A DNA stretch of 29,612 nucleotides from the NCBI GenBank assembly GCA_015489095.1, contig WFMN01000137.1, positions 1 through 29,612 of the forward strand. The letters are read 5' to 3'. The notes below the pieces were generated by a model. The model saw nothing but the letters and a program-made list of their open reading frames with translations. It had not been told where the DNA came from and did not search any database. The position numbers were made by a program, and so were the translations under genes. Shown one piece after another: positions 8,358-14,662 of this stretch (its first letter is position 1; each line of letters starts with the position of its first letter). Source of the DNA: Mariprofundaceae bacterium (GTDB lineage Bacteria > Pseudomonadota > Zetaproteobacteria > Mariprofundales > J009).

Positions 8358-8855
8358 CTACTTGGCCTTCGCATCAGGCGCATGCCCGGTCAGCTTCTCA
8401 TATTCAGCCGCTCGCGCCTTCTCTAGGTACCAATCCTTCACCTTGAGCGAGGCGAAGTAGCGCGCCAGCAGGTGGCGCTGCGCATCGGGCAGGTGGCTGT
8501 AGGAGGGCATGCGGTATTTCGGCTTCATGCGTGATGGGAGAATCGATTGCGGGTTGTCGGATGAAAAGTAGTGATAAAGCCACGACTCGCTACGCCACGA
8601 GCCGATGCCGTCGAGCATGGGCGCGGGCACAAACTGGGTGATGTTGCGCACCCCCCACAGCGAATGGCAGTCGCGGCAACCGAGATTGCGGTAGAGATCG
8701 GCGGCCTGCTTCTGCAACGCCTCGTCAGCGGTGGTGTAGAAAGGCACCTTGTCGGTCTCCTTGGGCGGCGCCGGTGGAAAGAACACCGCCTTCAGCAGCG
8801 CCACCGCAATCAGTGCCACCACCCCACCAGCAATGGCCCATTCCCCCCGTTTCAT
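8358..8855 (-). CDS. Membrane-anchored monohaem cytochrome c
   Basis: A 165-residue protein with an N-terminal membrane anchor (about residues 8-27), then a c-type cytochrome domain. The haem attachment motif is CRDCH (C60, C63, H64), and the likely Met ligand is in YRMPSY (M116). The lysine-rich tail follows a long helix. It resembles class I cytochromes and the haem domains of CcoO/FixO in general layout. Because the CcoP-like subunit of this operon carries no haem motif, this cytochrome is a candidate for the missing electron-entry haem; that is inference. It follows the CcoS-like gene by 22 bases, and its stop lies in the ribosome-binding region of the next gene. Confidence 0.9.
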   Translation of the reverse strand: MKRGEWAIAGGVVALIAVALLKAVFFPPAPPKETDKVPFYTTADEALQKQAADLYRNLGCRDCHSLWGVRNITQFVPAPMLDGIGSWRSESWLYHYFSSDNPQSILPSRMKPKYRMPSYSHLPDAQRHLLARYFASLKVKDWYLEKARAAEYEKLTGHAPDAKAK

Positions 8856-8877
8856 GACAGATCGAAGGCTTGTTGAG

Positions 8878-9144
8878 CTAGCCTAGGCGCGCTTCCTCTT
8901 CCGCCTGACGGAGCAACTCCGCACGGCGCGCCTCTTGGTACTTGGTCACCTCCTGCATCTTGGCGAACTCTTCCGGATCCATCTTATCCTTGTCCTTTTC
9001 GTCGAACACCAGATACTTGATATCCTCGTCAAACTGCTCGTTTCTCGATGCCCAGCGGATTCCGAACACCACCGCGACAAGGATCATCGCACCGCTGATC
9101 AACCAGATATAGATCGTCCAACCGTCTTGAAAATCAAAGGTCAT
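8878..9144 (-). CDS. CcoS/FixS-like small membrane protein with extended acidic tail
   Basis: An 88-residue protein with one membrane helix (residues 10-28) followed by WASRNEQFDEDIKYLVFDEK. This resembles the CcoS family pattern of a helix, Trp, then QFDD and an acidic end. CcoS is needed to insert redox cofactors into the cbb3 oxidase core. The usual family member ends about 30 residues earlier; here a charged helix (KMDPEEFAKMQEVTKYQEA onwards) is added. The start ATG at 9142-9144 has AGGAG about 8 bases upstream. The match is by pattern only, so the family call is moderate. Confidence 0.65.
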   Translation of the reverse strand: MTFDFQDGWTIYIWLISGAMILVAVVFGIRWASRNEQFDEDIKYLVFDEKDKDKMDPEEFAKMQEVTKYQEARRAELLRQAEEEARLG

Positions 9145-9157
9145 GACACGCTCCTGA

Positions 9158-9484
9158 CTAAATTAAAAAACCGTCCAACAACTGCAAGGCGGCGAAGATG
9201 CTGGCTGCAACCACCCCCAGCCCGATCATGATAAACAGCACCTTCTCACCCCGTTTCACCCCGCCCGAAGCGGAACCTTCCTTGTTCCCCATGCGGTAGA
9301 AGGCGATCATGATGCCGACAAAGACCGCGATCGCGATCATCATGAAGGCGAAGATACCCACACTGTAGCTATGCGAGCGCATGCTCTCAATGCCGAAATC
9401 ATACTGGGGTTGTTGAGAGACCGCCCCAGCTACCGATGGCATCAGCAGCAGAAGGGCAGCTAGTAGTACGCACCGCTTTCGCAT
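9158..9484 (-). CDS. Exported membrane protein with two helices, unknown function
   Basis: A 108-residue protein with a signal peptide (cleavage near VAGA-VSQQ), a short exposed segment and two membrane helices (about residues 42-63 and 82-105), joined by a basic loop (KEGSASGGVKRGEK). No family is recognised. It is the first gene after the strong terminator at 9510-9545, and its start at 9482-9484 has no clear ribosome-binding site, so expression may depend on read-through from the oxidase core genes. It may be a subunit of the accessory module. Confidence 0.72.
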   Translation of the reverse strand: MRKRCVLLAALLLLMPSVAGAVSQQPQYDFGIESMRSHSYSVGIFAFMMIAIAVFVGIMIAFYRMGNKEGSASGGVKRGEKVLFIMIGLGVVAASIFAALQLLDGFLI

Positions 9485-9509
9485 AGGGCAATGCTAGGGC
9501 GTCACCAGC

Positions 9510-9545
9510 AAAAAAAAAGGCACCACCTCATACGAGGTGATGCCC
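9510..9545 (-). terminator. Intrinsic terminator between oxidase core genes and accessory module
   Basis: On the minus strand an 11-bp stem (GGCATCACCTC paired with GAGGTGGTGCC, one G-U pair, loop GTAT) is followed immediately by nine T residues (A run at 9510-9518 on the plus strand). It lies 20 bases after the stop of the 44-residue gene and 25 bases before the next start. It should end most transcripts of the ccoN-ccoO-ccoP-like unit and let only part continue into the accessory genes. Confidence 0.9.
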
Positions 9546-9565
9546 TGTTCCCGATTCGGGTCAGA

Positions 9566-9700
9566 TTAGAACTTGATCTGACGCGGATCCTCGGTGCCTT
9601 TCTTGTGGTTATCAACAAACAGCCCGTAAATAACTGGGGCAGCAAGTGCTAGCAAAATCACTGCCATACCAACGATCTGCGGATTATCCAAATCAATCAT
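9566..9700 (-). CDS. 44-residue single-helix membrane peptide at the end of the oxidase core unit
   Basis: A short gene: ATG at 9698-9700, TAA at 9566-9568, with TAAGGAG 7 bases before the start. The product begins MIDLDNPQIVG, has one hydrophobic helix (about residues 9-27) and ends in a charged, soluble tail (DNHKKGTEDPRQIKF). Size and layout resemble the small CcoQ or CcoM subunits of other cbb3 oxidases, but I see no diagnostic sequence match. It sits 11 bases after the CcoP-like gene and just before the terminator, so it is very likely co-transcribed with the oxidase subunits. Confidence 0.8.
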   Translation of the reverse strand: MIDLDNPQIVGMAVILLALAAPVIYGLFVDNHKKGTEDPRQIKF

Positions 9701-9711
9701 AATAAATCTCC

Positions 9712-10365
9712 TTAGTGTGCGATCGAATGATCAGGTTGCCAAGTGAAGTGCGGCAGCCGTTTCACGGTAATAATAACGGCGGCACAGAAGACGAGGAACC
9801 ACCATACCGCGATGGTGTACCCCTTGTCCCACCACGGCTGCTTGGCGATCACCGTGCCATCGGGTTGGATGTTGAAGAAGTTCGCCTTGGCAACGGTCGG
9901 CCCAACAATGGTGTACTCCTCAAGGTCGGCGCCGCTGCGTTGCAGCTCGACGATCTTGGGGGCAATCATGCGCAACTGGTTCATGGTGATATGATGTTGC
10001 TGACGCTGAAAGTTATACGGAGAATCAAAGTGTTGCAATGTCTTCTCAATCAACGCCATCGCCTTCTCATCCGCGGCCTCGTGCGACAGCTTCTTGTCGT
10101 GCAACACCTTCTGCACCTCGGCGCTGTTCATCAGCGTCACATAGTCGGCAAAGATCGCCGCCGTCGGCCGTTGGCCGTAGAGCGGAAAGGTGATCGCCAT
10201 CGCGGTGATGTAGGTCAACAGCAGCAGACCGATCACCGGGCGCGGCAGCGGATTGTTGTTCTCCGCGATACCACCTAGGTTCTCATGCTCCCAAACATAC
10301 TGCGCCTCTTTATTCTGATCTTCCGTTGTCAACGAATAGAGAGGGTGTGAAAAAGTCCATCCCAT
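9712..10365 (-). CDS. CcoP-like subunit lacking haem c motifs
   Basis: A 217-residue protein with two membrane helices (about residues 43-63 and 183-202) and a polar domain between them. Residues 24-42 contain the segment VWEHENL and then ENNNPLPR directly before the first helix. This matches the conserved N-terminal signature of CcoP/FixP (a VWD-type motif, then NNPLPRWW before a membrane helix). Normal CcoP continues into two CXXCH haem domains; here there is no CXXCH anywhere and only one cysteine, inside the second helix. The central domain (about 66-180) is helical and unfamiliar. It starts with AAGGAGG 9 bases upstream and lies 14 bases after ccoO, exactly where ccoP would be. I conclude it is a haem-free CcoP relative or replacement; homology should be tested by structure prediction. 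Confidence 0.75.
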   Translation of the reverse strand: MGWTFSHPLYSLTTEDQNKEAQYVWEHENLGGIAENNNPLPRPVIGLLLLTYITAMAITFPLYGQRPTAAIFADYVTLMNSAEVQKVLHDKKLSHEAADEKAMALIEKTLQHFDSPYNFQRQQHHITMNQLRMIAPKIVELQRSGADLEEYTIVGPTVAKANFFNIQPDGTVIAKQPWWDKGYTIAVWWFLVFCAAVIITVKRLPHFTWQPDHSIAH

Positions 10366-10379
10366 AGTAATGTTCCTCC

Positions 10380-11318
10380 TTATTTAAGATTCAGCACAAA
10401 GTCGATCAGCTTGCGCGCATCGCTATCCGGCGCCGGCTCCGGCACCTCGGGAGGATAGGCGGTCTCGCCGTTGTTGTAGGCCATGAACTCACGATCCCAC
10501 TTCTGACGATCGATCACATTGCCCTTGGCATCGGTCTTGCCCCACAGGTAGTTGTAGCGCGGCATGATCGAATGCGGTTGCACCAGGCGCGGATTGAAGA
10601 AGTGCATCGTCATCCACTCACGGGACGAGTTACGCGAACCGACATGGAGCAGATCAGGTGCCTTCCGGTCGGAACCGAAGGTGGTCGGTGACTCGCCGTT
10701 GAAGTCACCGGTGACCGGCGGACGGCCGAATGTCTGCCAATCTTGGGTCTCCTCGGGCAGCAAGGTGTGGCACCACCAGCATCCCTCACGGATAAACATC
10801 GTCTTGCCGGAGCCAGCCAAGAACTGCTGATCCGCGGCTTTCAGCGTGGCATCAACACTCCACCCCTTGGTGGCGGTCGCAAACTCAACATAGGGGGTGC
10901 CGCTGGCGGCATCGACATCGACCAAGAAGACCCCGCCGTTCTCCTCGCTGGCCTGGTTGATGTGGCCACGGCTGTTGCTGAGCGCCAACACCTTCTTACC
11001 CATGATGTTCTCATGGGTAAGGCCGTTTGGAAAGTGGGTGCCGGGCTTGAAAACATAGGCGTCCACCTTGTCGATCTTTTTCCCCGTCACCGGATCATGG
11101 GTCAGGGTAACCTTGATCGGCTTATCCTTGCCCGCCAAGAACGGATCATAATAGTTGAACCCGGACTCCCAGCCGTAGGTCAACTGCTTCTTCAATGCTT
11201 CCTCAGTCGAGCCGATCGCCGAAATATCGAGCCCCGGCAGAAAGATGGTGACGAACATCGATGTGCTCAACGCCACACCAAACATCATACACCCGATTTT
11301 ATATTCACGAAATGCCAC
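10380..11318 (-). CDS. ccoO: cbb3-type cytochrome c oxidase subunit II, monohaem
   Basis: CcoO/FixO carries a haem c that passes electrons to the haem-copper subunit. The 312-residue protein has an N-terminal membrane anchor (about residues 8-28), a periplasmic insert longer than usual (about residues 30-165), and a cytochrome domain with REGCWWCH (C180, C183, H184) and the Met ligand in SIMPRYNYL (M252). The stretch APDLLHVGSRNS matches the GPDLARVGGRYS-type block of the family. Between the cytochrome motifs it has TFGRPPVTGDFN rather than the usual RPFRDE segment. The start is GTG at 11316-11318 with GGGAGG upstream. It follows ccoN after 103 bases that contain a hairpin. Confidence 0.93.
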   Translation of the reverse strand: MAFREYKIGCMMFGVALSTSMFVTIFLPGLDISAIGSTEEALKKQLTYGWESGFNYYDPFLAGKDKPIKVTLTHDPVTGKKIDKVDAYVFKPGTHFPNGLTHENIMGKKVLALSNSRGHINQASEENGGVFLVDVDAASGTPYVEFATATKGWSVDATLKAADQQFLAGSGKTMFIREGCWWCHTLLPEETQDWQTFGRPPVTGDFNGESPTTFGSDRKAPDLLHVGSRNSSREWMTMHFFNPRLVQPHSIMPRYNYLWGKTDAKGNVIDRQKWDREFMAYNNGETAYPPEVPEPAPDSDARKLIDFVLNLK

Positions 11319-11385
11319 GGAATATCCTCCCTTTATATAATCTTATGTACTTATGAATTTCAACAACAAATCGACGGATGCGGTA

Positions 11386-11414
11386 GGTAGGGGATGGATC
11401 AACCACCCCCTACC
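11386..11414 (-). other. Intercistronic stem-loop after ccoN
   Basis: An 8-bp perfect stem (GGTAGGGG with CCCCTACC, loop 13 bases) begins 7 bases after the ccoN stop codon on the minus strand. No T run follows directly, so it is not a standard terminator. It is more likely a transcript-stability or processing hairpin that sets the relative amounts of ccoN and ccoO message. Confidence 0.45.
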
Positions 11415-11421
11415 GACCCAT

Positions 11422-12828
11422 TTAGCGCGTGTAGGCAACCTCTGCCGGCTGACGCCCCTCAGGCACATGATCACCAGCAGTGGCGGTCATGTACATGTTG
11501 AACATCCAGACGATGTTACCCAAGAAGACCATGGTACCGCCGAGCCAGCGCACGATCATGTAGGGATGCTCCGCAATCACCACATCGATGTAGGGCACCT
11601 CGTAGATCTTGGCCGCCCCTTGGATCAGACCGGCGATGGTCATCGAGACCCAGTAGAGCGAGAAGCCGATCAGCAACATCCAGAAGTGGAAATTGGCCAG
11701 CGACGACGAGTAGAGCTTACGACGCAACAGCACCTGAATACCGTAGTACACCGCAGCCGCCTCGGCGAAGGTGGAGAAGCCGAGCAGCGCCAAGTGGGCG
11801 TGCGCCACGATCCAACCGGTGCCGTGGATGTACCAGTTGATGGCGCGGGTCTGCTGGAAACCGCCCTGCATGTTGAGCGGGATAGCCAAGAAGACGCCGG
11901 TGATGGTGAACTTGACCTCGATGTTCTCGATGAACATCGACCATTTGCCCTGCATGGTGAGTAGGATGTTACTCACATAGGCGATAGCCGGCACCAGAAT
12001 CAGCACCCCTTCCACCGACGCGAACGACTTCAGCCACTCCGGCAGCGGAGAGCTCATCAGGTGGTGCGCCGCCGGCGTGGAGTAGAAGACCACGATCGAC
12101 CAGAAGTGCAGATGTCCCACACGGTGCGAGTAGAGCGGGTTGCCGGTGATCTTGGGGATGATGTAGTAGGTGATCGCCGCCGCCACCGGTGTGATCAACA
12201 GACCCAAGATGTTGTGGGCGAACCACCAAGTCATGTAGGCCTCGTTCAAACCGGTCAGATGGAAGAACTCAGGCAGATTACCAATCAGGAACACGATGAT
12301 GGTCATGAACATGCAGGCGGCAAAGAACCAGTTGGTGGTGTAGATGCCTTGGGTGCGACGGTTGAGCACGGTCATCCAGACATTCAACGCCCACGGCACC
12401 ACCATCACAAAGGCGATGTAGAGGTCGATCGGCCAGATGTGGTCGGAGTACTCACGACCGGAGGTCATCCCCGACCAGAGCAGCGCCAATGCCAAGCAGA
12501 GCCCCACATTGTAGAGCAGGCAGTTCCAGACACCGAGCTTCTCACTCCACAGCTTGGTGTTGCCCAAGGTGGGGGTGATGTACATCATGGATGCGGCAAA
12601 CGCCATCGCAATCCAACCGAAGATCACGGCGTGCACATGCACCTGACGCATGTGGCCGAACTGCAACCAATAGACATTGTGGTAGAAATCGGGGAAGGCG
12701 AGCTTGGCCGCGTTAAACGAACCCAAGCCGGTACCGATGATAAACCACGCAATCGACGAAAATGCGAAGAACAACGCAGTGCTACCCTGCGGGATATCCT
12801 CCTCGTTCGCAAACAGATACTTAAGCAT
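11422..12828 (-). CDS. ccoN: cbb3-type cytochrome c oxidase catalytic subunit I
   Basis: The haem-copper subunit that reduces oxygen and pumps protons. The 468-residue protein has about twelve membrane helices. Expected ligands are visible: H64 (haem b, in VHVHAVIFGW), H205 (copper B, in WWFAHNILG), H255 and H256 (copper B, in PAAHHLMSS), and H343 and H345 (haem b3 and haem b, in VAHAHLALLGF). Y233 in GNPLYSHR is at the position of the cross-linked tyrosine of cbb3 enzymes. The start ATG has AAGGAG 9 bases upstream. It is shorter than many CcoN proteins because of a short N-terminus. The next genes are ccoO and the CcoP-like gene. Confidence 0.96.
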   Translation of the reverse strand: MLKYLFANEEDIPQGSTALFFAFSSIAWFIIGTGLGSFNAAKLAFPDFYHNVYWLQFGHMRQVHVHAVIFGWIAMAFAASMMYITPTLGNTKLWSEKLGVWNCLLYNVGLCLALALLWSGMTSGREYSDHIWPIDLYIAFVMVVPWALNVWMTVLNRRTQGIYTTNWFFAACMFMTIIVFLIGNLPEFFHLTGLNEAYMTWWFAHNILGLLITPVAAAITYYIIPKITGNPLYSHRVGHLHFWSIVVFYSTPAAHHLMSSPLPEWLKSFASVEGVLILVPAIAYVSNILLTMQGKWSMFIENIEVKFTITGVFLAIPLNMQGGFQQTRAINWYIHGTGWIVAHAHLALLGFSTFAEAAAVYYGIQVLLRRKLYSSSLANFHFWMLLIGFSLYWVSMTIAGLIQGAAKIYEVPYIDVVIAEHPYMIVRWLGGTMVFLGNIVWMFNMYMTATAGDHVPEGRQPAEVAYTR

Positions 12829-12876
12829 GTAACCTATCTCCTTAATTCAAATCTTTTCAAACAGTCAACAAACAGT

Positions 12877-12987
12877 TTAATCGTCATGCAGTTCTTCATC
12901 ATGCTGACCCGGCATCAACAGATACCAAGCAAACCACATGCTGGAAAACGCAAGCAACACACCAAGAATCGATGCAATCGTAGCCAT
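12877..12987 (-). CDS. 36-residue single-helix membrane peptide upstream of ccoN
   Basis: A tiny gene with ATG at 12985-12987, TAA at 12877-12879 and a strong GGAGGGAG sequence just upstream. The product begins MATIASILGVLLAF and has one membrane helix (about residues 4-25). It ends LLMPGQHDEELHDD, a short acidic, histidine-containing tail. No family is recognised; it may be an oxidase small subunit or assembly peptide. It lies 48 bases before ccoN and 11 bases after the 87-residue gene. Confidence 0.78.
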   Translation of the reverse strand: MATIASILGVLLAFSSMWFAWYLLMPGQHDEELHDD

Positions 12988-12998
12988 ATCTCTCCCTC

Positions 12999-13262
12999 CT
13001 ATTCCTTCTGCAAGCCTTCGAGCACCGCATGCTGCTTCAATGTGTATTGAAGAATCACACAGAACGCAACGCCGAAGATGATCATAATCCAGTCCGCAAC
13101 ACCCTGATAGTTCACGATGCTGTAGGGATCCATCCCCCACAGCCCCGCCGTATCCCACGGCGCACGCCCCACCGCCAGCAGAAACGCGGCGGTAAACACC
13201 GAGCCGTTTCCCATGCCGGTCGTCATCCCACATACGATGACCAGCCAGATCGAATTCTTCAT
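12999..13262 (-). CDS. First gene of the oxidase operon: 87-residue two-helix membrane protein
   Basis: An 87-residue protein with an N-terminal hydrophobic segment (about residues 4-31, Gly/Met-rich at TTGMGNGS) and a second helix (about 55-73), then a charged tail (KQHAVLEGLQKE). No family is recognised. ATG at 13260-13262 is preceded by GAGGAGGG about 5-6 bases upstream. Its position at the head of the ccoN operon suggests a subunit or assembly role; nothing in the sequence gives a reaction. Confidence 0.78.
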   Translation of the reverse strand: MKNSIWLVIVCGMTTGMGNGSVFTAAFLLAVGRAPWDTAGLWGMDPYSIVNYQGVADWIMIIFGVAFCVILQYTLKQHAVLEGLQKE

Positions 13263-13283
13263 ACAAGCCCTCCTCTACCTACT

Positions 13284-13322
13284 AATTTAGAGATGAATCC
13301 ACTATGAATGGATTTTAATCAA
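13284..13322 (-). promoter_or_regulatory. Candidate FNR/Crp-type site and -10 element for the oxidase operon
   Basis: On the minus strand, TTGATTAAAATCCA (13322 down to 13309) matches nine of the ten defined bases of the FNR/FixK consensus TTGAT-N4-ATCAA. A -10-like TAAATT lies at 13289-13284, placing a start near 13275-13277 and the site centre about 39-41 bases upstream, the usual activator spacing. A second inverted repeat (AATCCA/TGGATT, 13296-13314) overlaps the site. Control of cbb3 oxidases by FNR-type regulators is well known; this site is by eye only. Confidence 0.42.
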
Positions 13323-13330
13323 GCCAGCGA

Positions 13331-13360
13331 ATCCTAGGACAAAGCCGAAACCGATGTCAA
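13331..13360 (-). promoter_or_regulatory. Candidate sigma-70 promoter upstream of the oxidase operon
   Basis: A perfect -35 TTGACA (13360-13355) and a -10 TAGGAT (13336-13331) are separated by 18 bases on the minus strand. It would start transcription near 13324, upstream of the FNR-like site, giving a second promoter for the same operon. Confidence 0.4.
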
Positions 13361-13416
13361 CAACCGACAGCACCCCGATTCGCGCCTGCAACATCCACAC
13401 CCCCTACCCTGCGGAA

Positions 13417-14211
13417 TCACACCGCCACCTCGGCCTTGATATGTGGATGAAAATGATAGTTTATCAGCTTGAAGTCCTCATAGCGAAAGTCATCAATCTC
13501 CGCCACATCGCGGGCGATCTCCAGCGCCGGGAGCGCGCGCGGCTGGCGGGAGAGCTGGAGCTTCGCCTGCGCCAGATGGTTGGAATAGAGGTGGGCGTCA
13601 CCCAAGGTATGGATGAACTCGCCCGGCGCGAGAGCGGTCACCTTGGCCACCATCATCGTCAGCAGCGCGTAGGAGGCGATGTTGAACGGCACCCCCAAAA
13701 AGATATCCGCGCTGCGCTGGTAGAGCTGGCACGACAGCCGCCCGTCGCAGACATAGAACTGGAAGAAGGCGTGGCACGGCGGCAACGCCATCTTCGGGAT
13801 ATCGGCCACATTCCACGCCGACACAATCAGGCGCCGCGAATCGGGGTTGCTGCGAATCTGCGCCACCACATCGCGAATCTGGTCGATCGTCGTCCCATCG
13901 GCGGCCGGCCACGAGCGCCACTGCACCCCGTACACCGGCCCCAACTCCCCCCTGTCGTCCGCCCACGCATCCCATATCGAGACCCCGTTCTCCTTGAGAT
14001 ATGCGATATTGGACTGCCCGCTGAGAAACCAGATCAGCTCGTGGATCACCGACTTCACATGGATCTTCTTGGTGGTGACCAACGGAAACCCCTTGGCGAG
14101 ATCGAACCGCATCTGATAGCCGAACACCGAGCGGGTGCCGGTGCCGGTGCGATCCCCCTTCTCCCTGCCGTGCTCCAACACATGGCGCATCAAATCGAGA
14201 TACTGCTGCAT
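13417..14211 (-). CDS. thyA: Thymidylate synthase
   Basis: Makes dTMP from dUMP using methylene-tetrahydrofolate. The 264-residue length is identical to the E. coli enzyme. The catalytic cysteine is C146 in LPPCHAFFQFYV; the phosphate-binding RTGTGT loop is at residues 21-26, QRSAD and HTLGDAHLY are also present. The start ATG has AAGGAAGG upstream. It ends 155 bases before the first oxidase gene on the same strand and is probably a separate unit. A repeat mosaic lies upstream at 14251-14325. No folA is visible next to it. Confidence 0.97.
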   Translation of the reverse strand: MQQYLDLMRHVLEHGREKGDRTGTGTRSVFGYQMRFDLAKGFPLVTTKKIHVKSVIHELIWFLSGQSNIAYLKENGVSIWDAWADDRGELGPVYGVQWRSWPAADGTTIDQIRDVVAQIRSNPDSRRLIVSAWNVADIPKMALPPCHAFFQFYVCDGRLSCQLYQRSADIFLGVPFNIASYALLTMMVAKVTALAPGEFIHTLGDAHLYSNHLAQAKLQLSRQPRALPALEIARDVAEIDDFRYEDFKLINYHFHPHIKAEVAV

Positions 14212-14250
14212 TGCCCAACCTTCCTTGTAACTTCTATCACACCTGACGCC

Positions 14251-14325
14251 TTCGCAAAAAGTCCGTCCACGGAGTTCGCGGTTGGAAACCGCTCCTACAG
14301 CCCGTAGGAGGGGAATCCCTTCCCC
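14251..14325. repeat. Repeat mosaic: tail of five-hairpin element joined to a REP/BIME unit
   Basis: Bases 14251-14273 (TTCGCAAAAAGTCCGTCC and following) match the tail hairpin of the five-hairpin element in reverse orientation. A BIME-like unit follows: reverse GTAG hairpin at 14278-14298 and forward GTAG hairpin at 14304-14325. The arrangement is the same as the reverse complement of the locus at 21271-21396, but the other end is missing. It lies between thyA and the EF-hand gene. Confidence 0.75.
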
Positions 14326-14380
14326 TTCCGCTATTTGTGCCTAGCCTTCCACCTGACACCACAACACCGGAGAACCGAAC

Positions 14381-14662
14381 ATGGGTAAACCCTTCACCAT
14401 CGCGGCGCTGCTGCTTGCCGCTGCGACCAGCACAGCCTACGCCGCCCCCACCGTCAGCGACCGCATCGTGGAGCGCTTCATGGCGCTGGACGAAGACAAA
14501 TCGGGCACGGTATCGCTCGATGAGTACCTAGCGATGGTCGTCGATCGCGCCGAGCAGCGCTTCAACGCCATGGATCGCAACCACGACGACGAGGTCACCC
14601 CCGAGGAGCGCGCCGACTACTGGCGCAAACAGCAGGCGAAGTGGTACCGCCTCAACCGCTAG
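14381..14662 (+). CDS. Exported small EF-hand calcium-binding protein
   Basis: A 93-residue protein with a signal peptide (cleavage near AYA-APT) and two EF-hand loops: DEDKSGTVSLDE and DRNHDDEVTPEE, both with the expected acidic and final Glu positions. It should bind calcium in the periplasm or outside the cell; its partner is unknown. A GGAG sequence lies about 9 bases before the ATG. It converges on the YbhN-like gene with an 11-base overlap of the 3' ends. Confidence 0.87.
   Translation: MGKPFTIAALLLAAATSTAYAAPTVSDRIVERFMALDEDKSGTVSLDEYLAMVVDRAEQRFNAMDRNHDDEVTPEERADYWRKQQAKWYRLNR

Noticed and set aside
11333..11363. Internal promoter ahead of ccoO (TTGAAA and TATATA)
   Set aside because: The implied start would fall in the ribosome-binding site of ccoO, so the match is probably chance in an AT-rich spacer.
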